From Ancylobacter oerskovii (GTDB lineage Bacteria > Pseudomonadota > Alphaproteobacteria > Rhizobiales > Xanthobacteraceae), in the NCBI RefSeq assembly GCF_018390555.1, contig NZ_JAHBGB010000041.1, positions 1 through 64,000 of the forward strand: DNA of 64,000 bases. The letters are read 5' to 3'. Each line of letters starts with the position of its first letter. Position 1 is the stretch's first letter. Shown one piece after another: positions 7,102 to 17,447 of this stretch. Under the pieces are notes generated by a model. That model had not been told where the DNA came from and ran no database searches. It saw nothing but the letters and a program-made list of their open reading frames with translations. A program made the position numbers and the translations under genes.

Positions 7102-8952
7102 GTGTTCGCGTCCGGCCTTTCCAAGCTGCGCTTCCCCAAACTCCGGCTGCCCGCGTTGCGCCTGGCGCGAATGCGGCTTTCGAAGCCGAGGCTGGCCGCG
7201 CTCCCGGCGTGGCTGTTCCGGCTGCCGGGCCGCGCGCTGCGGGCCCTGATCGGCGTGGTACGCAGTGCGGCGCGGCGCGGTCGGCCCGAGGCGCACGCCG
7301 TCGCCCGCGCGCGCATCATCCTGTGCATGCTGGTGTTCGGCACCGTTTATATCGCCATTGGCGGGCGTCTCGCCATGTTCGCCTCCTCGCCGGACGGTGC
7401 GCTCAGTCGGCGCGGCATGGCCTCGGATGCGGTGGCTTCCGCCCGCCCCGACATTCTCGACCGCAATGGCCGCATCCTCGCCACCGATGTGAGATCGGCC
7501 TCGCTGTTCGGCGAGCCCAAGCGCCTGATCGACGTCGATGAGGCGGTCGAGGCGCTCTCCGCCGTGCTGCCTGATCTGAACACCGATGAAATGCGCCAGC
7601 GCCTGGACAGCAAGCGCGGCTTCGTCTGGCTGAAGCGCGACATCACCCCGATGCAGCAGCGCGAGATCTACAATCTCGGCCTGCCCGGCATCGGCTTCAT
7701 GACCGAGAACCGGCGCATCTATCCGGGCGGCAATCTTGCCGCGCATGCGCTCGGCTCGGTCAATATCGACAATCAGGGCATTGCCGGCCTGGAGAAGTGG
7801 ATCGACAGCCGTGGGCTGTCGGAACTGCACCTCGCCGGCTTCGCCACCGATCGCCAGCAGGAGCCGGTGGAACTCTCCATCGACCTGCGGGTACAGCACG
7901 TATTGCGCGACGAACTGAACGCCGCCTTCCTGAAGTTCAAGGCCAAGGCGGCGGCCGGCGTGATCACCGACGTGCGCACCGGCGAAGTCATCGCCATGGC
8001 GTCGCTGCCGGATTTCGATGCCAATGATCCGGCCAAGGCGCTGGATCCCAAGGCGCTGAACCGCCTCTCGACCGGCGTGTTCGAGATGGGGTCGACCTTC
8101 AAGGCCCTGACCTTCGCCATGGCGCTCGACAGCGGCAAGTTCAACCTCAACTCAACGCTGGATGCGCGCGGGGCGCTGTCGTTCGGGCGATTCAAGATCC
8201 ACGATTATCACGCCGAAAACCGCGTGCTGACGCTGCCGGAGGTGTTCCTCGTCTCGTCCAATATCGGCACGGCGCGCATGGCGCTGACGCTCGGCGTCGA
8301 CGCCCACAAGGCTTTCCTGAAGAAGATGGGCCAGCTCGACCGGCTGCGCACCGAGCTGCCGGAAAGCGCGGCGCCGCTGGTGCCGAAGCGCTGGGGCGAC
8401 CTCAATACCGCGACCATCGCCTTCGGCCATGGCCTCGCCGTGGCGCCGATCCAGGTGCTGATGGCAGAGAATGCGCTGGTGAACGGTGGCTGGCTGATTC
8501 CGCCGACCTTCCTCAAGCGCACGCCGGAAGAGGCCGCGCAGATCGCCACCCGGGTGATCAAGCCCGAGACCAGCACCAAGATGCGCTATCTCATGCGGCT
8601 CAACGCCGAGAAGGGCTCGGCGAAGAAGGCCGACAGCCCCGGCTATTATGTCGGCGGCAAGACCGGCACCGCCGAGAAGGTGATCAACGGGCGCTACTCC
8701 AAGACGCGGCTGCTCACCTCCTTCATCTCCGCCTTCCCCATGGACGACCCGCAATATCTGATGCTGGTGATGCTCGATGAGCCGCAGGCGGTGGAAGGCA
8801 CCTATGGCTATGCGACGGCCGGCTGGAACGCTGCGCCGACGACGGCGCGCATCATCCAGCGCGTCGCCCCGCTGCTCGGGATCATGCCGCGCAAGGAAGT
8901 GCCGCCGGTCGAGAGCATCCTCTCCTCCAACAGGGTGGCGCAGGTGCAGTGA
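7102..8952 (+). CDS. ftsI: Peptidoglycan D,D-transpeptidase FtsI (PBP3)
   Basis: FtsI crosslinks septal peptidoglycan in partnership with FtsW. Residues 1-70 are a long, strongly basic cytoplasmic segment, residues 71-92 the membrane anchor, then the pedestal domain, which opens with PDILDRNGRILATDV. The penicillin-binding active site has all three motifs: S331-T-F-K334, S385-S-N387 and K520-T-G522. The start is GTG at 7102 with a GGAGG-like site upstream. The basic N-terminal part contains repeated K/R-L-R-L-P-type units, which is unusual (see findings). Length of 616 residues is at the upper end for the family. Confidence 0.95.
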   Translation: MFASGLSKLRFPKLRLPALRLARMRLSKPRLAALPAWLFRLPGRALRALIGVVRSAARRGRPEAHAVARARIILCMLVFGTVYIAIGGRLAMFASSPDGALSRRGMASDAVASARPDILDRNGRILATDVRSASLFGEPKRLIDVDEAVEALSAVLPDLNTDEMRQRLDSKRGFVWLKRDITPMQQREIYNLGLPGIGFMTENRRIYPGGNLAAHALGSVNIDNQGIAGLEKWIDSRGLSELHLAGFATDRQQEPVELSIDLRVQHVLRDELNAAFLKFKAKAAAGVITDVRTGEVIAMASLPDFDANDPAKALDPKALNRLSTGVFEMGSTFKALTFAMALDSGKFNLNSTLDARGALSFGRFKIHDYHAENRVLTLPEVFLVSSNIGTARMALTLGVDAHKAFLKKMGQLDRLRTELPESAAPLVPKRWGDLNTATIAFGHGLAVAPIQVLMAENALVNGGWLIPPTFLKRTPEEAAQIATRVIKPETSTKMRYLMRLNAEKGSAKKADSPGYYVGGKTGTAEKVINGRYSKTRLLTSFISAFPMDDPQYLMLVMLDEPQAVEGTYGYATAGWNAAPTTARIIQRVAPLLGIMPRKEVPPVESILSSNRVAQVQ

Positions 8953-8961
8953 TGGGGACGG

Positions 8962-8996
8962 GCCGATTTCCCATGCGTGACGGGTGCGAAATCGGC
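8962..8996 (+). repeat. Inverted repeat in the ftsI-murE spacer
   Basis: GCCGATTTC (8962-8970) and GAAATCGGC (8988-8996) are a perfect nine-base inverted repeat around a 17-base loop, ten bases after the ftsI stop. No T run follows, so it is not a standard terminator. It could shape transcript stability or bind a protein between ftsI and murE. Confidence 0.45.
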
Positions 8997-9076
8997 TATG
9001 GCACCGAGCGGGGCGCGGTCGACCGGGCGGGCCGGCTCCGCCGCTGGTTTAGGCGCAGTCATTCGGGACAACGAGC

Positions 9077-10579
9077 ATGACTGATCTTCCCCATTCGCCC
9101 TCGCCCCGGATCCGCACACTTGGAACGCTGGTCGGCGAGGATGCCGACTACGACGCCGCCGATCCGATGATGGACGTGGCCGAGCCGGTGCTCGACAGCC
9201 GCAAGGCACGCTGCGGCGACGTGTTCTTCGCGCTCGCCGGCGCCAAGGCGGACGGCATGGCCTTTGCGCGGGAAGCGGTTTCGCGGGGTGCGGCGGCCGT
9301 GGTCGGCGAGACGGAAAGGCCTTCCGAACTGCCGCCCGACGTCTCCTATGTGCGGGTCGGCAATGCGCGCCGGGCGGTGGCGCTCGCGGCGGCGAACGCG
9401 TTTCCCCACCAGCCGGCAACCATTGCAGCTATAACGGGTACCTCGGGCAAGACCTCGGTGGCTGCCTTCACCCGGCAGATCTGGCAGAGCCTCGGCCATG
9501 CGAGCGCCAGCCTCGGCACGCTCGGCGTCGTCGCGCCGTCCGGTGAGGTGTACGGTGCGCTCACCACGCCCGATCCGATCGCCCTGCACCGCACGCTGGA
9601 CCATCTGGCGAGCGAGGGGGTGACGCATCTGTGCCTGGAGGCCTCCTCGCACGGGCTCGACCAGCACCGCCTGGACGGGGTGCGGCTCGCGGCCGGCGGC
9701 TTCACCAATCTCTCGCGCGACCATCTCGACTATCATCCGACCATGGAGGCCTATCTCGAGGCCAAGCTGCGGCTGTTCCACCATCTCGTTCCGCGCGGCG
9801 GCGGCGCGGCGGTGTGGGTCGACAGCACCGAGGGCAGCCATGTGGCGCAGATCGCCGCCGATAGCGGGCTGGACGTGATCGGCATCGGCACCTCCGGCGC
9901 CGGCATCGCGCTGCTGTCGCGCCGCGACGACGGGCTGGGGCAGGTGATCGAGGTGGAGGCGGACGGCGTGCGGCGCCAGCTCCGCCTGCCGCTGGTCGGG
10001 GCCTTCCAGGTGGCCAACGCGCTGGTGGCCGCCGGGCTGGTCGCCGCCACCGGCAGCGCCGTCGAGGAGGCGCTCGCTCCGCTGGAGCGGCTGGAAGGCG
10101 TGCCCGGCCGCCTGGAACTGGTCGGTACCAAGGCATCGTCCGCCGGCACCGCCGGCGTCTTCGTCGACTACGCCCACAAGCCGGACGCGCTGGCCAATGC
10201 GCTCGACGCCCTCCGGCCCTATGCGACAGGCCGGCTCATCGCCGTGTTCGGCTGCGGCGGCGACCGCGACAAGGGCAAGCGGCCGCTGATGGGAGCCATC
10301 GCCGCGGAGAAGGCGGACGTGGTCATCGTCACCGACGACAACCCGCGCAGCGAAGACCCGGCGACCATCCGCGCCGCCATTCTCGCCGCGGCCCCGGGCG
10401 CCCGCGAGATCGGCGACCGCGCCGAGGCGATCGCGGCGGCCATCGGCATGGCCGAAGCTGGGGACGTGGTGCTGATCGCCGGCAAGGGTCACGAAACCGG
10501 CCAAATCGTGGGCGACCGCACCTTGCCGTTCTCCGACCGCGAGGTTGCCCGGGCGGCGCTCGGCAATTTTGGGGGGTAG
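9077..10579 (+). CDS. murE: UDP-MurNAc-L-Ala-D-Glu:meso-DAP ligase
   Basis: Adds the third stem-peptide residue to the cytoplasmic peptidoglycan precursor. The N-terminal domain has the LDSRKARCGDVFFALAG block, then the ATP loop TGTSGKTS at residues 120-127 and the central ligase fold. The DNPR motif at 421-424 is the signature of enzymes that add meso-diaminopimelate rather than lysine. The LIAGKGHETGQ block near the end is also typical. 500 residues, normal. Its stop is followed two bases later by murF, so the two are probably translated together. Confidence 0.96.
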   Translation: MTDLPHSPSPRIRTLGTLVGEDADYDAADPMMDVAEPVLDSRKARCGDVFFALAGAKADGMAFAREAVSRGAAAVVGETERPSELPPDVSYVRVGNARRAVALAAANAFPHQPATIAAITGTSGKTSVAAFTRQIWQSLGHASASLGTLGVVAPSGEVYGALTTPDPIALHRTLDHLASEGVTHLCLEASSHGLDQHRLDGVRLAAGGFTNLSRDHLDYHPTMEAYLEAKLRLFHHLVPRGGGAAVWVDSTEGSHVAQIAADSGLDVIGIGTSGAGIALLSRRDDGLGQVIEVEADGVRRQLRLPLVGAFQVANALVAAGLVAATGSAVEEALAPLERLEGVPGRLELVGTKASSAGTAGVFVDYAHKPDALANALDALRPYATGRLIAVFGCGGDRDKGKRPLMGAIAAEKADVVIVTDDNPRSEDPATIRAAILAAAPGAREIGDRAEAIAAAIGMAEAGDVVLIAGKGHETGQIVGDRTLPFSDREVARAALGNFGG

Positions 10580-10581
10580 TC

Positions 10582-12033
10582 ATGGACGGGCAGGGCAAAG
10601 GCGTCGACGGGGCGCCGCTATGGACGCCGCTGGCACTGGCGCAGGCGACCGGCGGCACGCTGCGCGGCGTCGCCCCCGACGCCGCGATAGGCGGCGTCTC
10701 GATCGATTCGCGGACGCTGCAGCCGGGGGACGCCTTCTTCGCCATCACCGGCGAGCGCGACGGCCATGACTTCGCCGCCGCTGCCGCCGGGCGCGGCGCC
10801 GCCCTGTGCGTGGTGGCAGCGGCCAGGCTCGGCGAGTTGCCGGCTGACATGCCGGCGCTGGTCGTCGAGGACGTGCTGAAGGCGCTGGAAGATGCCGGCC
10901 GAGCGGCGCGGGCCCGCTCGGGCGCGCGCATCGTCGCCGTCACCGGCTCGGTCGGCAAGACCACGACCAAGGAGGCGCTGCTGCTGGCCCTCGGCGCCGA
11001 CGGGCCGACCCATGCTTCCGCCGCCTCCTACAATAATCACTGGGGTGTGCCGCTGTCGCTCGCCCGGCTGCCGGCGAGCGTCGCCTATGGCGTGTTCGAG
11101 CTGGGCATGAACCATCCGGGCGAGATCGCGCCGCTTTCGGCGATGGTGCGCCCGCATGTGGCGGTCATCACCACCGTCGAGCCGGTGCATATCGCCCAGT
11201 TTCCCAATGTCGAGGCCATCGCCGACGCCAAGGCGGAGATCTTCACCGGGGTCGAGCCGGGCGGGGCGGTGGTGCTGAACCGCGACAATCCGCATTTCGA
11301 CCGGTTGGCGGCAGCGGCGCGTGCCGCCGGGATCGGGACGATCATCGGCTTCGGCCAGTCGGTGGCGGCACAGGCCCGCCTGCTCAGCGTCGCGCTGCAG
11401 CCGCAGAGCTCGACGGCGCTTGCCGACATCCTCGGCGAGACGGTGAGCTTCAAGATCGGCCTGCCCGGCCGCCATATCGTGCAGAACGCCCTCGCGGTGC
11501 TGGCGGCGGCCAAGCTGGCCGGCGCCGATCTCTGCCTCGCCGGGCTGGCGCTCGCCTCGCTCGGCCCGCCGCCGGGGCGGGGCGTGCGCACCGCGCTGGC
11601 CGTCAAGGGTGGCGCGGCGCTGCTGATCGACGAGAGCTACAACGCCAACCCGGCCTCGATGCGCGCCGCCCTGGCCGTGCTGGCCGGCACCCCGGTCGAA
11701 GGGCGCGGGCGCCGCATCGCGGTGCTCGGCGACATGCTGGAACTCGGGCCCACCGGCGAGGAGCTCCATCGCGGCCTCGCTCCCGAGGCGGGACGGGCGG
11801 ATCTCGTCTTCTCCGCCGGGCCACTGATGCGGGCGCTGCACGAGGCGCTGCCGGAGAACCGGCGCGGCGCCTGGGCCCCCGATGCCGCGACGCTGCTGCC
11901 GCTGCTCGCCGAACGGCTGCGCGGCGGCGACGTGCTCATGGTCAAAGGATCGAACGGCAGCCGCATGGGGCCGCTGGTGCGTGCGCTCGCCGAGCGCTTT
12001 CCTGTTCAAGACGACGCCTCGGCGGAAGGGTGA
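10582..12033 (+). CDS. murF: UDP-MurNAc-tripeptide:D-Ala-D-Ala ligase
   Basis: Joins D-Ala-D-Ala to the UDP-MurNAc tripeptide, the last cytoplasmic Mur ligase step. Residues 121-128 carry the ATP loop [25 protein letters not shown] and [11 protein letters not shown] are MurF signature blocks, and [15 protein letters not shown] and LGDMLELG mark the C-terminal domain. 483 residues. The gene begins two bases after murE and ends four bases before mraY. Its dipeptide substrate needs a D-Ala-D-Ala ligase, whose gene is not in this cluster. Confidence 0.96.
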   Translation: MDGQGKGVDGAPLWTPLALAQATGGTLRGVAPDAAIGGVSIDSRTLQPGDAFFAITGERDGHDFAAAAAGRGAALCVVAAARLGELPADMPALVVEDVLKALEDAGRAARARSGARIVAVTGSVGKTTTKEALLLALGADGPTHASAASYNNHWGVPLSLARLPASVAYGVFELGMNHPGEIAPLSAMVRPHVAVITTVEPVHIAQFPNVEAIADAKAEIFTGVEPGGAVVLNRDNPHFDRLAAAARAAGIGTIIGFGQSVAAQARLLSVALQPQSSTALADILGETVSFKIGLPGRHIVQNALAVLAAAKLAGADLCLAGLALASLGPPPGRGVRTALAVKGGAALLIDESYNANPASMRAALAVLAGTPVEGRGRRIAVLGDMLELGPTGEELHRGLAPEAGRADLVFSAGPLMRALHEALPENRRGAWAPDAATLLPLLAERLRGGDVLMVKGSNGSRMGPLVRALAERFPVQDDASAEG

Positions 12034-12037
12034 ACCG

Positions 12038-13123
12038 ATGCTTCAATGGCTGGCCCAGTTCCAGGAGAGCGTCCCGGCGCTCAACGTGTTCCGCTACATC
12101 ACCTTCCGCACCGGCGGGGCGATCATCACCGCGCTGCTGTTCGTGTTCATGTTCGGGCCGGCGATCATCGCGCTGCTGCGGCTGAAGCAGGGCAAGGGCC
12201 AGCCGATCCGCACCGACGGGCCGCAGTCGCATCTGCTCACCAAGAAGGGCACGCCCACCATGGGCGGGCTGATGATCTTCTCCGGGCTGATGGTGGCGAC
12301 GCTGCTCTGGGCCAATCTCGCCAATCCCTATGTCTGGGTGGTGCTGTTCGTCACCATCAGCTTCGGGCTGATCGGCTTCTATGACGATTATCTCAAGGTG
12401 ACCAAGCAGACCCATGCCGGCCTGTCTGGCCGGGCCCGCCTTGCCCTCGAATTCCTGATCGGCGGCATCGCGGCGGTGGTGATCATGCATGTCGGCCGCG
12501 AGCCGCTGTCCTCCTCGCTGGCCTTCCCGTTCTTCAAGGACCTGCTGATCGACCTGTCCTGGTTCTTCGTCATCTTCGGCGCCTTCGTCGTCGTCGCGGC
12601 CGGCAATGCGGTGAACCTCACCGACGGCCTCGACGGCCTCGCCATCGTCCCGGTGATGGTGGCGGCCGGCAGCTTCGGACTGATCTCCTATCTCTCGGGC
12701 AACGTGCTGTTCGCCGACTACCTGCAGATCCACTATGTCGCCGGCGTCGGCGAACTGGCGGTGATCTGCGGCGCGCTGATCGGCGCCGGCATCGGCTTCC
12801 TGTGGTTCAACGCCCCGCCGGCGCAGATCTTCATGGGCGACACCGGCTCGCTGGCGCTGGGCGGGCTGCTTGGCACCATTGCGGTGGCCACCAAGCACGA
12901 GATCGTGCTCGCCGTGATCGGTGGGCTGTTCGTGCTGGAGGCGGTGTCGGTGATCGTGCAGGTGATCTCGTTCAAGCTCACTGGCAAGCGCGTGTTCAAG
13001 ATGGCGCCGATCCACCATCATTTCGAGCAACTGGGCTGGACCGAGCCGCAGATCGTGATCCGCTTCTGGATCATCGCGGTGGTGCTGGCGCTGATCGGGC
13101 TCTCGACGCTGAAGCTGCGGTGA
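12038..13123 (+). CDS. mraY: Phospho-MurNAc-pentapeptide transferase
   Basis: MraY moves phospho-MurNAc-pentapeptide onto undecaprenyl phosphate at the inner membrane, forming lipid I. The protein has 361 residues with about ten membrane spans. The conserved acidic motifs are visible: [22 protein letters not shown] and [12 protein letters not shown], plus the [13 protein letters not shown] histidine loop near the C-terminus. The start at 12038 was chosen because [15 protein letters not shown] is the usual MraY beginning; the frame is open further upstream inside murF. It is followed by a repeat copy and a gene on the other strand, where murD would normally come directly. Confidence 0.97.
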   Translation: MLQWLAQFQESVPALNVFRYITFRTGGAIITALLFVFMFGPAIIALLRLKQGKGQPIRTDGPQSHLLTKKGTPTMGGLMIFSGLMVATLLWANLANPYVWVVLFVTISFGLIGFYDDYLKVTKQTHAGLSGRARLALEFLIGGIAAVVIMHVGREPLSSSLAFPFFKDLLIDLSWFFVIFGAFVVVAAGNAVNLTDGLDGLAIVPVMVAAGSFGLISYLSGNVLFADYLQIHYVAGVGELAVICGALIGAGIGFLWFNAPPAQIFMGDTGSLALGGLLGTIAVATKHEIVLAVIGGLFVLEAVSVIVQVISFKLTGKRVFKMAPIHHHFEQLGWTEPQIVIRFWIIAVVLALIGLSTLKLR

Positions 13124-13140
13124 GGGGTGCTCGACGCGAG

Positions 13141-13250
13141 CATCCTTCGAGGCTCGCTAGCGCTCGCACCCCAGGATGAGGCGGTTCCCGGGGATCAAAG
13201 CCGTCCATCCTCATGCCGGGGTGCCGCCGCAGGCGGCCTCGAAGCACGCG
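13141..13250. repeat. Palindromic repeat pair, copy A
   Basis: Two palindromic units, about 13141-13181 and 13205-13248. The first begins CATCCTTCGAGGCTCGC and ends CAGGATGAGG; the second begins CATCCTCATGCCGGGGTGC and ends CGGCCTCGAAG and is more degenerate. The same element family occurs at 17448-17556, 34566-34680 and 41335-41440. It resembles the REP/BIME-like repeats common in Rhizobiales. Here it lies between mraY and the convergent MBL hydrolase. Confidence 0.8.
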
Positions 13251-13255
13251 GGCGT

Positions 13256-14158
13256 TCAGCGCACCGCCAGCACCTTCTTCACATTGTCGGCGTGCACCTG
13301 CTCATAGGGGGCGAAATAGCCGAGCACGCCGTCGGCGAGGTCGCCGGCGATGAAGGTGGAGAGGTCCTGGTCGGCCAGCGCCATGTCGACGTGAAGCCGC
13401 AGCAGCTTCTTCACATAGCGGATGGTCGCGTCGATCAGCCCCTCGCCGTAGCCGCCGGCGGCGATGATGTCCGGCGCGCCGTGGTTCGGCAGGATGCGCG
13501 GATAGCCCCACGCCTTGATGCGTTCGAGCTCGCCGACATGGACGGCGAGCCGCTCCGGCTCGGCGACATAGGTGATCGGCTCCTCCAGCGTGTCGCCGGC
13601 CAGCATGAGGCCGAGCTCGGGCAGCAGCAGGATCAGCCCGTCATGGCTGTGGATCTCCGCCGGCTCCAGCTTCACCTGCAGCCGCCCGACCGTCAGCACG
13701 GCGGGGCCGGCGATGATGCGGTTGGGCATGACGAGCGGCCGGATCGGCGGTTCGCCGCCCTCCAGCGCCGCGCGATGGGCGACGAGGGCCTTTTCGGTCG
13801 CCTCGAGGGCGATGATCTCGCAATCGGCAAACACCTCGTTGCCGGCGACGTGATCGTCGTGCCAGTGGCTCAGCACCACGCGGATCGAGGTGACGCCGGC
13901 CTCCTCCAGTGTGCGGCGCATCAGCCGCGCATGGGTGAGCGAGATATGGGTGTCGTAGAGAAGGGCCTCGGACCCGTCGACCACCGCATAGACGCAGACG
14001 CCCAGCGCATAGGCGCCGTCGTCGAGCCAGTTGGGGGCCGCCGAATGCGCCCGCGCGCCGTCGATCCGCCCGTCATAGAAGGCATAGAGATGCGGGTGGG
14101 GGCGCAGCACCCGCAGGGTGGAGCCGAGCGGGAGCAGGGTCGGGCGGGAAGCGGGCAT
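13256..14158 (-). CDS. Metallo-beta-lactamase-fold hydrolase
   Basis: A 300-residue MBL-fold protein of unknown substrate. The zinc motif HWHDDH (His98, His100, Asp102, His103) is complete. A further ligand His lies in the EIHSHDGL block, the metal-bridging Asp in LAGDTLEEP, and NHGAPD supplies the last histidine. No signal peptide is evident, so it is probably cytoplasmic. It sits on the minus strand inside the dcw cluster, convergent with mraY and divergent from murD, and has no obvious link to wall synthesis. A late insertion into the cluster is the simplest reading; alternatives such as a quorum-signal lactonase or thioesterase-like hydrolase cannot be told apart by eye. Confidence 0.8.
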   Translation of the reverse strand: MPASRPTLLPLGSTLRVLRPHPHLYAFYDGRIDGARAHSAAPNWLDDGAYALGVCVYAVVDGSEALLYDTHISLTHARLMRRTLEEAGVTSIRVVLSHWHDDHVAGNEVFADCEIIALEATEKALVAHRAALEGGEPPIRPLVMPNRIIAGPAVLTVGRLQVKLEPAEIHSHDGLILLLPELGLMLAGDTLEEPITYVAEPERLAVHVGELERIKAWGYPRILPNHGAPDIIAAGGYGEGLIDATIRYVKKLLRLHVDMALADQDLSTFIAGDLADGVLGYFAPYEQVHADNVKKVLAVR

Positions 14159-14286
14159 AAGCGGGATTCTCGCGGTGGCGGCGGACGGCGCGATCTTTCC
14201 ATCCGGCGCGGAAATGCGCTAGCCAGAGATGCCCGATCCGGGTGCCCGCCGTCCCAAGATTCCGCCCATCCGAGGTCCCGCCTGCC

Positions 14287-15675
14287 ATGATTCCCGTCAC
14301 TACCTTCCGCGACCGCCGCGTCGCGCTGTTCGGTCTCGGCGGTTCCGGCCGCGCCACCGCCCACGCGTTGATTGCCGGCGGCGCCGATGTCATCGCCTGG
14401 GACGATGCCATCGCCTCGGTCGAGGCGGCGGACGACGAGGACATCCCGACCGGCGACCTCCGGGCGCTGGAATGGGGGACGGTGGACGCGCTGGTGCTGG
14501 CGCCCGGCGTGCCGCTGACCCATCCCAAGCCGCATTGGAGCGTCGAGCTGGCGAAGGCCGCCGGCGTCGAGGTGATCGGCGACATCGAGCTGTTCGTGCG
14601 CGAGCGGCGAGCACATGCGCCGGGCGCGCCGATGGTGGCGATCACCGGCACCAACGGCAAGTCGACCACCACGGCGCTGATCAACCATCTGTTCAAGGCG
14701 AGCGGCCGGGATGCGCAGATCGGCGGCAATTTCGGTCCGGCGATCCTGTCGCTCGATCCGCCGGCGCCCGGGCGGGTGCATGTGGTCGAGTGCTCCTCCT
14801 ACCAGATCGACCTCTCCCCGACACTCGATGCCAGCGTCGGTATCCTGCTGAACCTCTCCCCCGATCATCTCGACCGCCATGGCGACATGGCGCATTACGC
14901 GGCGGTGAAGGAACGGCTCGTCGCTGGCGTGGAGCCGGGCGGCACGGCGGTGGTGGGCGTCGACGACGAGTGGAGCCGCGCCATCGCCGACCGGCTGGAA
15001 GCCGCCGGCCGCACGCTGGTGCGCCTCTCCGTGCTGCACGCGCTCGACGACGGCATCTGCCGCGATGGCGACACGCTCACGGTGCGCGAGGGCGGGCGGA
15101 CCGTCTTCACCGTGCCGCTCGCCGGCATCGGCTCGCTGCGCGGCGCCCACAATGCGCAGAACGCCGCCGCCGCCTTTGCCGCCGCGCGGGCGCTGGGGCT
15201 GGCGCCGGAGGTGATCGTCGCCGGGCTGAAGAGCTTCCCCGGCCTCGCCCATCGCATGGAGGAGGTGCGGACCCTCGGCAAGGTGTTGTTCGTCAACGAT
15301 TCCAAGGCAACCAATGCCGATGCGGCGGAGCGGGCGCTGCTCAGCTTCGAGGACATCTACTGGATCCTCGGTGGCAAGCCGAAGGCCGGCGGCATCGAGC
15401 CGCTCCGCCCGCTGTTTTCCCGCGTGCGCAAGGCCTATCTCATCGGCGAGGCGGCCGCGGAATTCGCGGCGACGCTCGGCGACGCGGTACCGTTCGAGAT
15501 GTGCGGCACGCTGGAGAACGCGATACCGGCCGCCGCCCGCGACGCCACGGCGTCGGATGCGGGCCATCCGGTGGTGCTGCTGTCGCCGGCCTGCGCCAGC
15601 TTCGACCAGTTCCCGAATTTCGAGGTGCGCGGCGACCGCTTCCGCACGCTGGTGCGGGCGCTGCCGTCGGGCTGA
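14287..15675 (+). CDS. murD: UDP-MurNAc-L-Ala:D-Glu ligase
   Basis: Adds D-glutamate to UDP-MurNAc-L-alanine. The 462-residue protein begins with a Rossmann-like domain ([12 protein letters not shown]), then the ATP loop TGTNGKST at residues 120-127. The [12 protein letters not shown] and [11 protein letters not shown]-type blocks follow, then [13 protein letters not shown], which is a strong MurD signature. The start at 14287 has a GAGG site at 14272-14275 and gives the normal N-terminus; a GTG at 14242 would add 15 unlike residues. It is separated from mraY by the opposite-strand hydrolase, so it needs its own promoter or read-through across that gene. Confidence 0.95.
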   Translation: MIPVTTFRDRRVALFGLGGSGRATAHALIAGGADVIAWDDAIASVEAADDEDIPTGDLRALEWGTVDALVLAPGVPLTHPKPHWSVELAKAAGVEVIGDIELFVRERRAHAPGAPMVAITGTNGKSTTTALINHLFKASGRDAQIGGNFGPAILSLDPPAPGRVHVVECSSYQIDLSPTLDASVGILLNLSPDHLDRHGDMAHYAAVKERLVAGVEPGGTAVVGVDDEWSRAIADRLEAAGRTLVRLSVLHALDDGICRDGDTLTVREGGRTVFTVPLAGIGSLRGAHNAQNAAAAFAAARALGLAPEVIVAGLKSFPGLAHRMEEVRTLGKVLFVNDSKATNADAAERALLSFEDIYWILGGKPKAGGIEPLRPLFSRVRKAYLIGEAAAEFAATLGDAVPFEMCGTLENAIPAAARDATASDAGHPVVLLSPACASFDQFPNFEVRGDRFRTLVRALPSG

Positions 15676-15897
15676 TCCGGCGCGATATCCTCCTCGCCAT
15701 TCATTCTTTCGTTGGATTTCGGCGCCTGTGGCTGTCGGGCGCGCAGATTTCCGTTGACCGGCCGATGGCTGCATTCAAACTATGCATGCCTATACGGGCG
15801 GCAATTCGCGCCGCCCTGGGCCCGAAGGGGTAAGCGGGGCGCTCGCGCAGCGGCGGTCAGCCGACGCGACGGCTCCCAGAAGGGGAACTGCAGCGTC

Positions 15898-17415
15898 ATG
15901 ACCATGGAAAGCACGGGAAGTGCGTCCTCCGCCAATGCGGCGGCCGGCGTCACCTATACGACGGTCGACACCGCCTATTTCGAGGCGCGTGGGCTGAAGC
16001 GCTATGCCGGGGTGGCCTCGCTATGGGCGCTCGGCGTCGGCGCGGTGATCTCCGGCCATTTCTCGGGCTGGAATCTCGGCCTCGCCACCGGCGGCTGGGG
16101 CGGCATGTTCATTGCCGCCATCATCATCGCCATCATGTATCTCGGCCTCACCCTCTCCATCGCCGAGATGTCGGCGGCGCTGCCGCATACCGGGGCGGCC
16201 TATTCCTTCGCCCGCACCGCCATGGGGCCGTGGGGCGGCTTCATCACCGGCCTGTGCGAGAACGTGGAATATGTCGTCACCCCGGCGGTGGTGGTGTTCT
16301 TCATCGGCTCCTATCTCGGCTCGATCTTTGGCACGCCGCCGGAGTTCCAGCCGGTCTACTGGGTGTTCGGCTACATCGTCTTCGTCGGGCTGAACGTCGT
16401 CGGCGTCGAACTGTCCTTCAAGGTCACGCTGATCGTGACGCTGGCGGCGCTCGCCTGCCTCGTCGCCTTCTGGGTGAGCGCGCTGCCGAATGTCGATTTC
16501 TCGCGCTGGGCGCTGAACGTCGCCGCCGACGGCACCGAGCTGCCCGATGGCGGCGGGCCGTTCCTGCCCTTCGGCTTCTACGGCATCCTCGCCTCGCTGC
16601 CTTTCGCGGTGTGGCTGTTCCTCGCCATCGAGCAATTGCCGCTGGCGGCGGAGGAGTCCATCGACCCGAAGCGCGACCTGCCGCGCGGCATCATCCTCGG
16701 CATCTCCACGCTGATCGTCTCGGCCTTCATGATCCTGTGGCTGAACGCCTCGGTGGCCAACGGCACCTTCGCGCTCGGCAAGTCCGGCGAGCCGCTGCTC
16801 GACGGCTTCCGCGCCATCTATGGCGACGGCGCCGCCAAGGTGCTGGCGCTGATCGCGGTGATCGGGCTGATCGCCTCGTTCCACACCATCATCTACGCGC
16901 AGAGCCGGCAGATCTATTCGCTGTCGCGCGCCGGCTACTTTCCGCGCTGGATGTCGATCACCCACGGCACCCGCAAGACCCCGCATCTGGCCATGCTGGT
17001 CGGCGCGGTGGTGGCGCTGCTGCTGATGCTGGTGATCTGGTTCAGCGTCGGCGCCGAGCAGGGCGCCTCGGTGATCGGCGGCACGCTGCTCAACATGGCG
17101 GTGTTCGGCGCCATGCTGTCCTATGTGATGCAGGCATTGTCCTACATCCTGTTGCGCAAGAACGCGCCGCAGATCGAGCGGCCCTACAGGAGCCCGTTCG
17201 GCATCGTCGGCGCGGGGCTCACCATCCTCATCGCGCTGGTGACGCTGTTCTTCCAGCTGTCGGATCCGGTCTACCGCGCCGGGGTGATCGGCGTCGTCAT
17301 CTGGTTCGCGCTCGGCATCGTCTATTTCGCGCTCGCCGGCCGCCACAAGCTGGTGCTGTCGCCGGAGGAGGAGTTCGCGCTCTCCAAGGGGCAGTCTGAA
17401 TACAAGACCCACTGA
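15898..17415 (+). CDS. APC-family permease, ethanolamine-permease-like
   Basis: A 505-residue inner-membrane transporter of the amino acid-polyamine-organocation family with about 12 spans. The LWALGVGAVISGHFSGWN start, the SIAEMSAALPHTGAAYSFAR block in the second and third spans, and CENVEYVVTPAVVV match ethanolamine permeases best. No ethanolamine ammonia-lyase genes (eutBC) are in the window, so the substrate stays tentative; other amines or amino acids are possible. The start at 15898 has AAGGGG upstream; the earlier frame from 15712 is not transporter-like. It lies between murD and ftsW, where murD normally leads straight into ftsW, and is followed by a repeat copy and a strong terminator. 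Confidence 0.85.
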   Translation: MTMESTGSASSANAAAGVTYTTVDTAYFEARGLKRYAGVASLWALGVGAVISGHFSGWNLGLATGGWGGMFIAAIIIAIMYLGLTLSIAEMSAALPHTGAAYSFARTAMGPWGGFITGLCENVEYVVTPAVVVFFIGSYLGSIFGTPPEFQPVYWVFGYIVFVGLNVVGVELSFKVTLIVTLAALACLVAFWVSALPNVDFSRWALNVAADGTELPDGGGPFLPFGFYGILASLPFAVWLFLAIEQLPLAAEESIDPKRDLPRGIILGISTLIVSAFMILWLNASVANGTFALGKSGEPLLDGFRAIYGDGAAKVLALIAVIGLIASFHTIIYAQSRQIYSLSRAGYFPRWMSITHGTRKTPHLAMLVGAVVALLLMLVIWFSVGAEQGASVIGGTLLNMAVFGAMLSYVMQALSYILLRKNAPQIERPYRSPFGIVGAGLTILIALVTLFFQLSDPVYRAGVIGVVIWFALGIVYFALAGRHKLVLSPEEEFALSKGQSEYKTH

Positions 17416-17447
17416 CGTCGCCGCTTCAGCCTGGTCTTGCAGAGCAC

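Noticed and set aside
5668-7899. A 743-codon minus-strand frame across rsmH-ftsL-ftsI
   Set aside because: Lies opposite three well-supported dcw genes and shows only composition-driven sequence.
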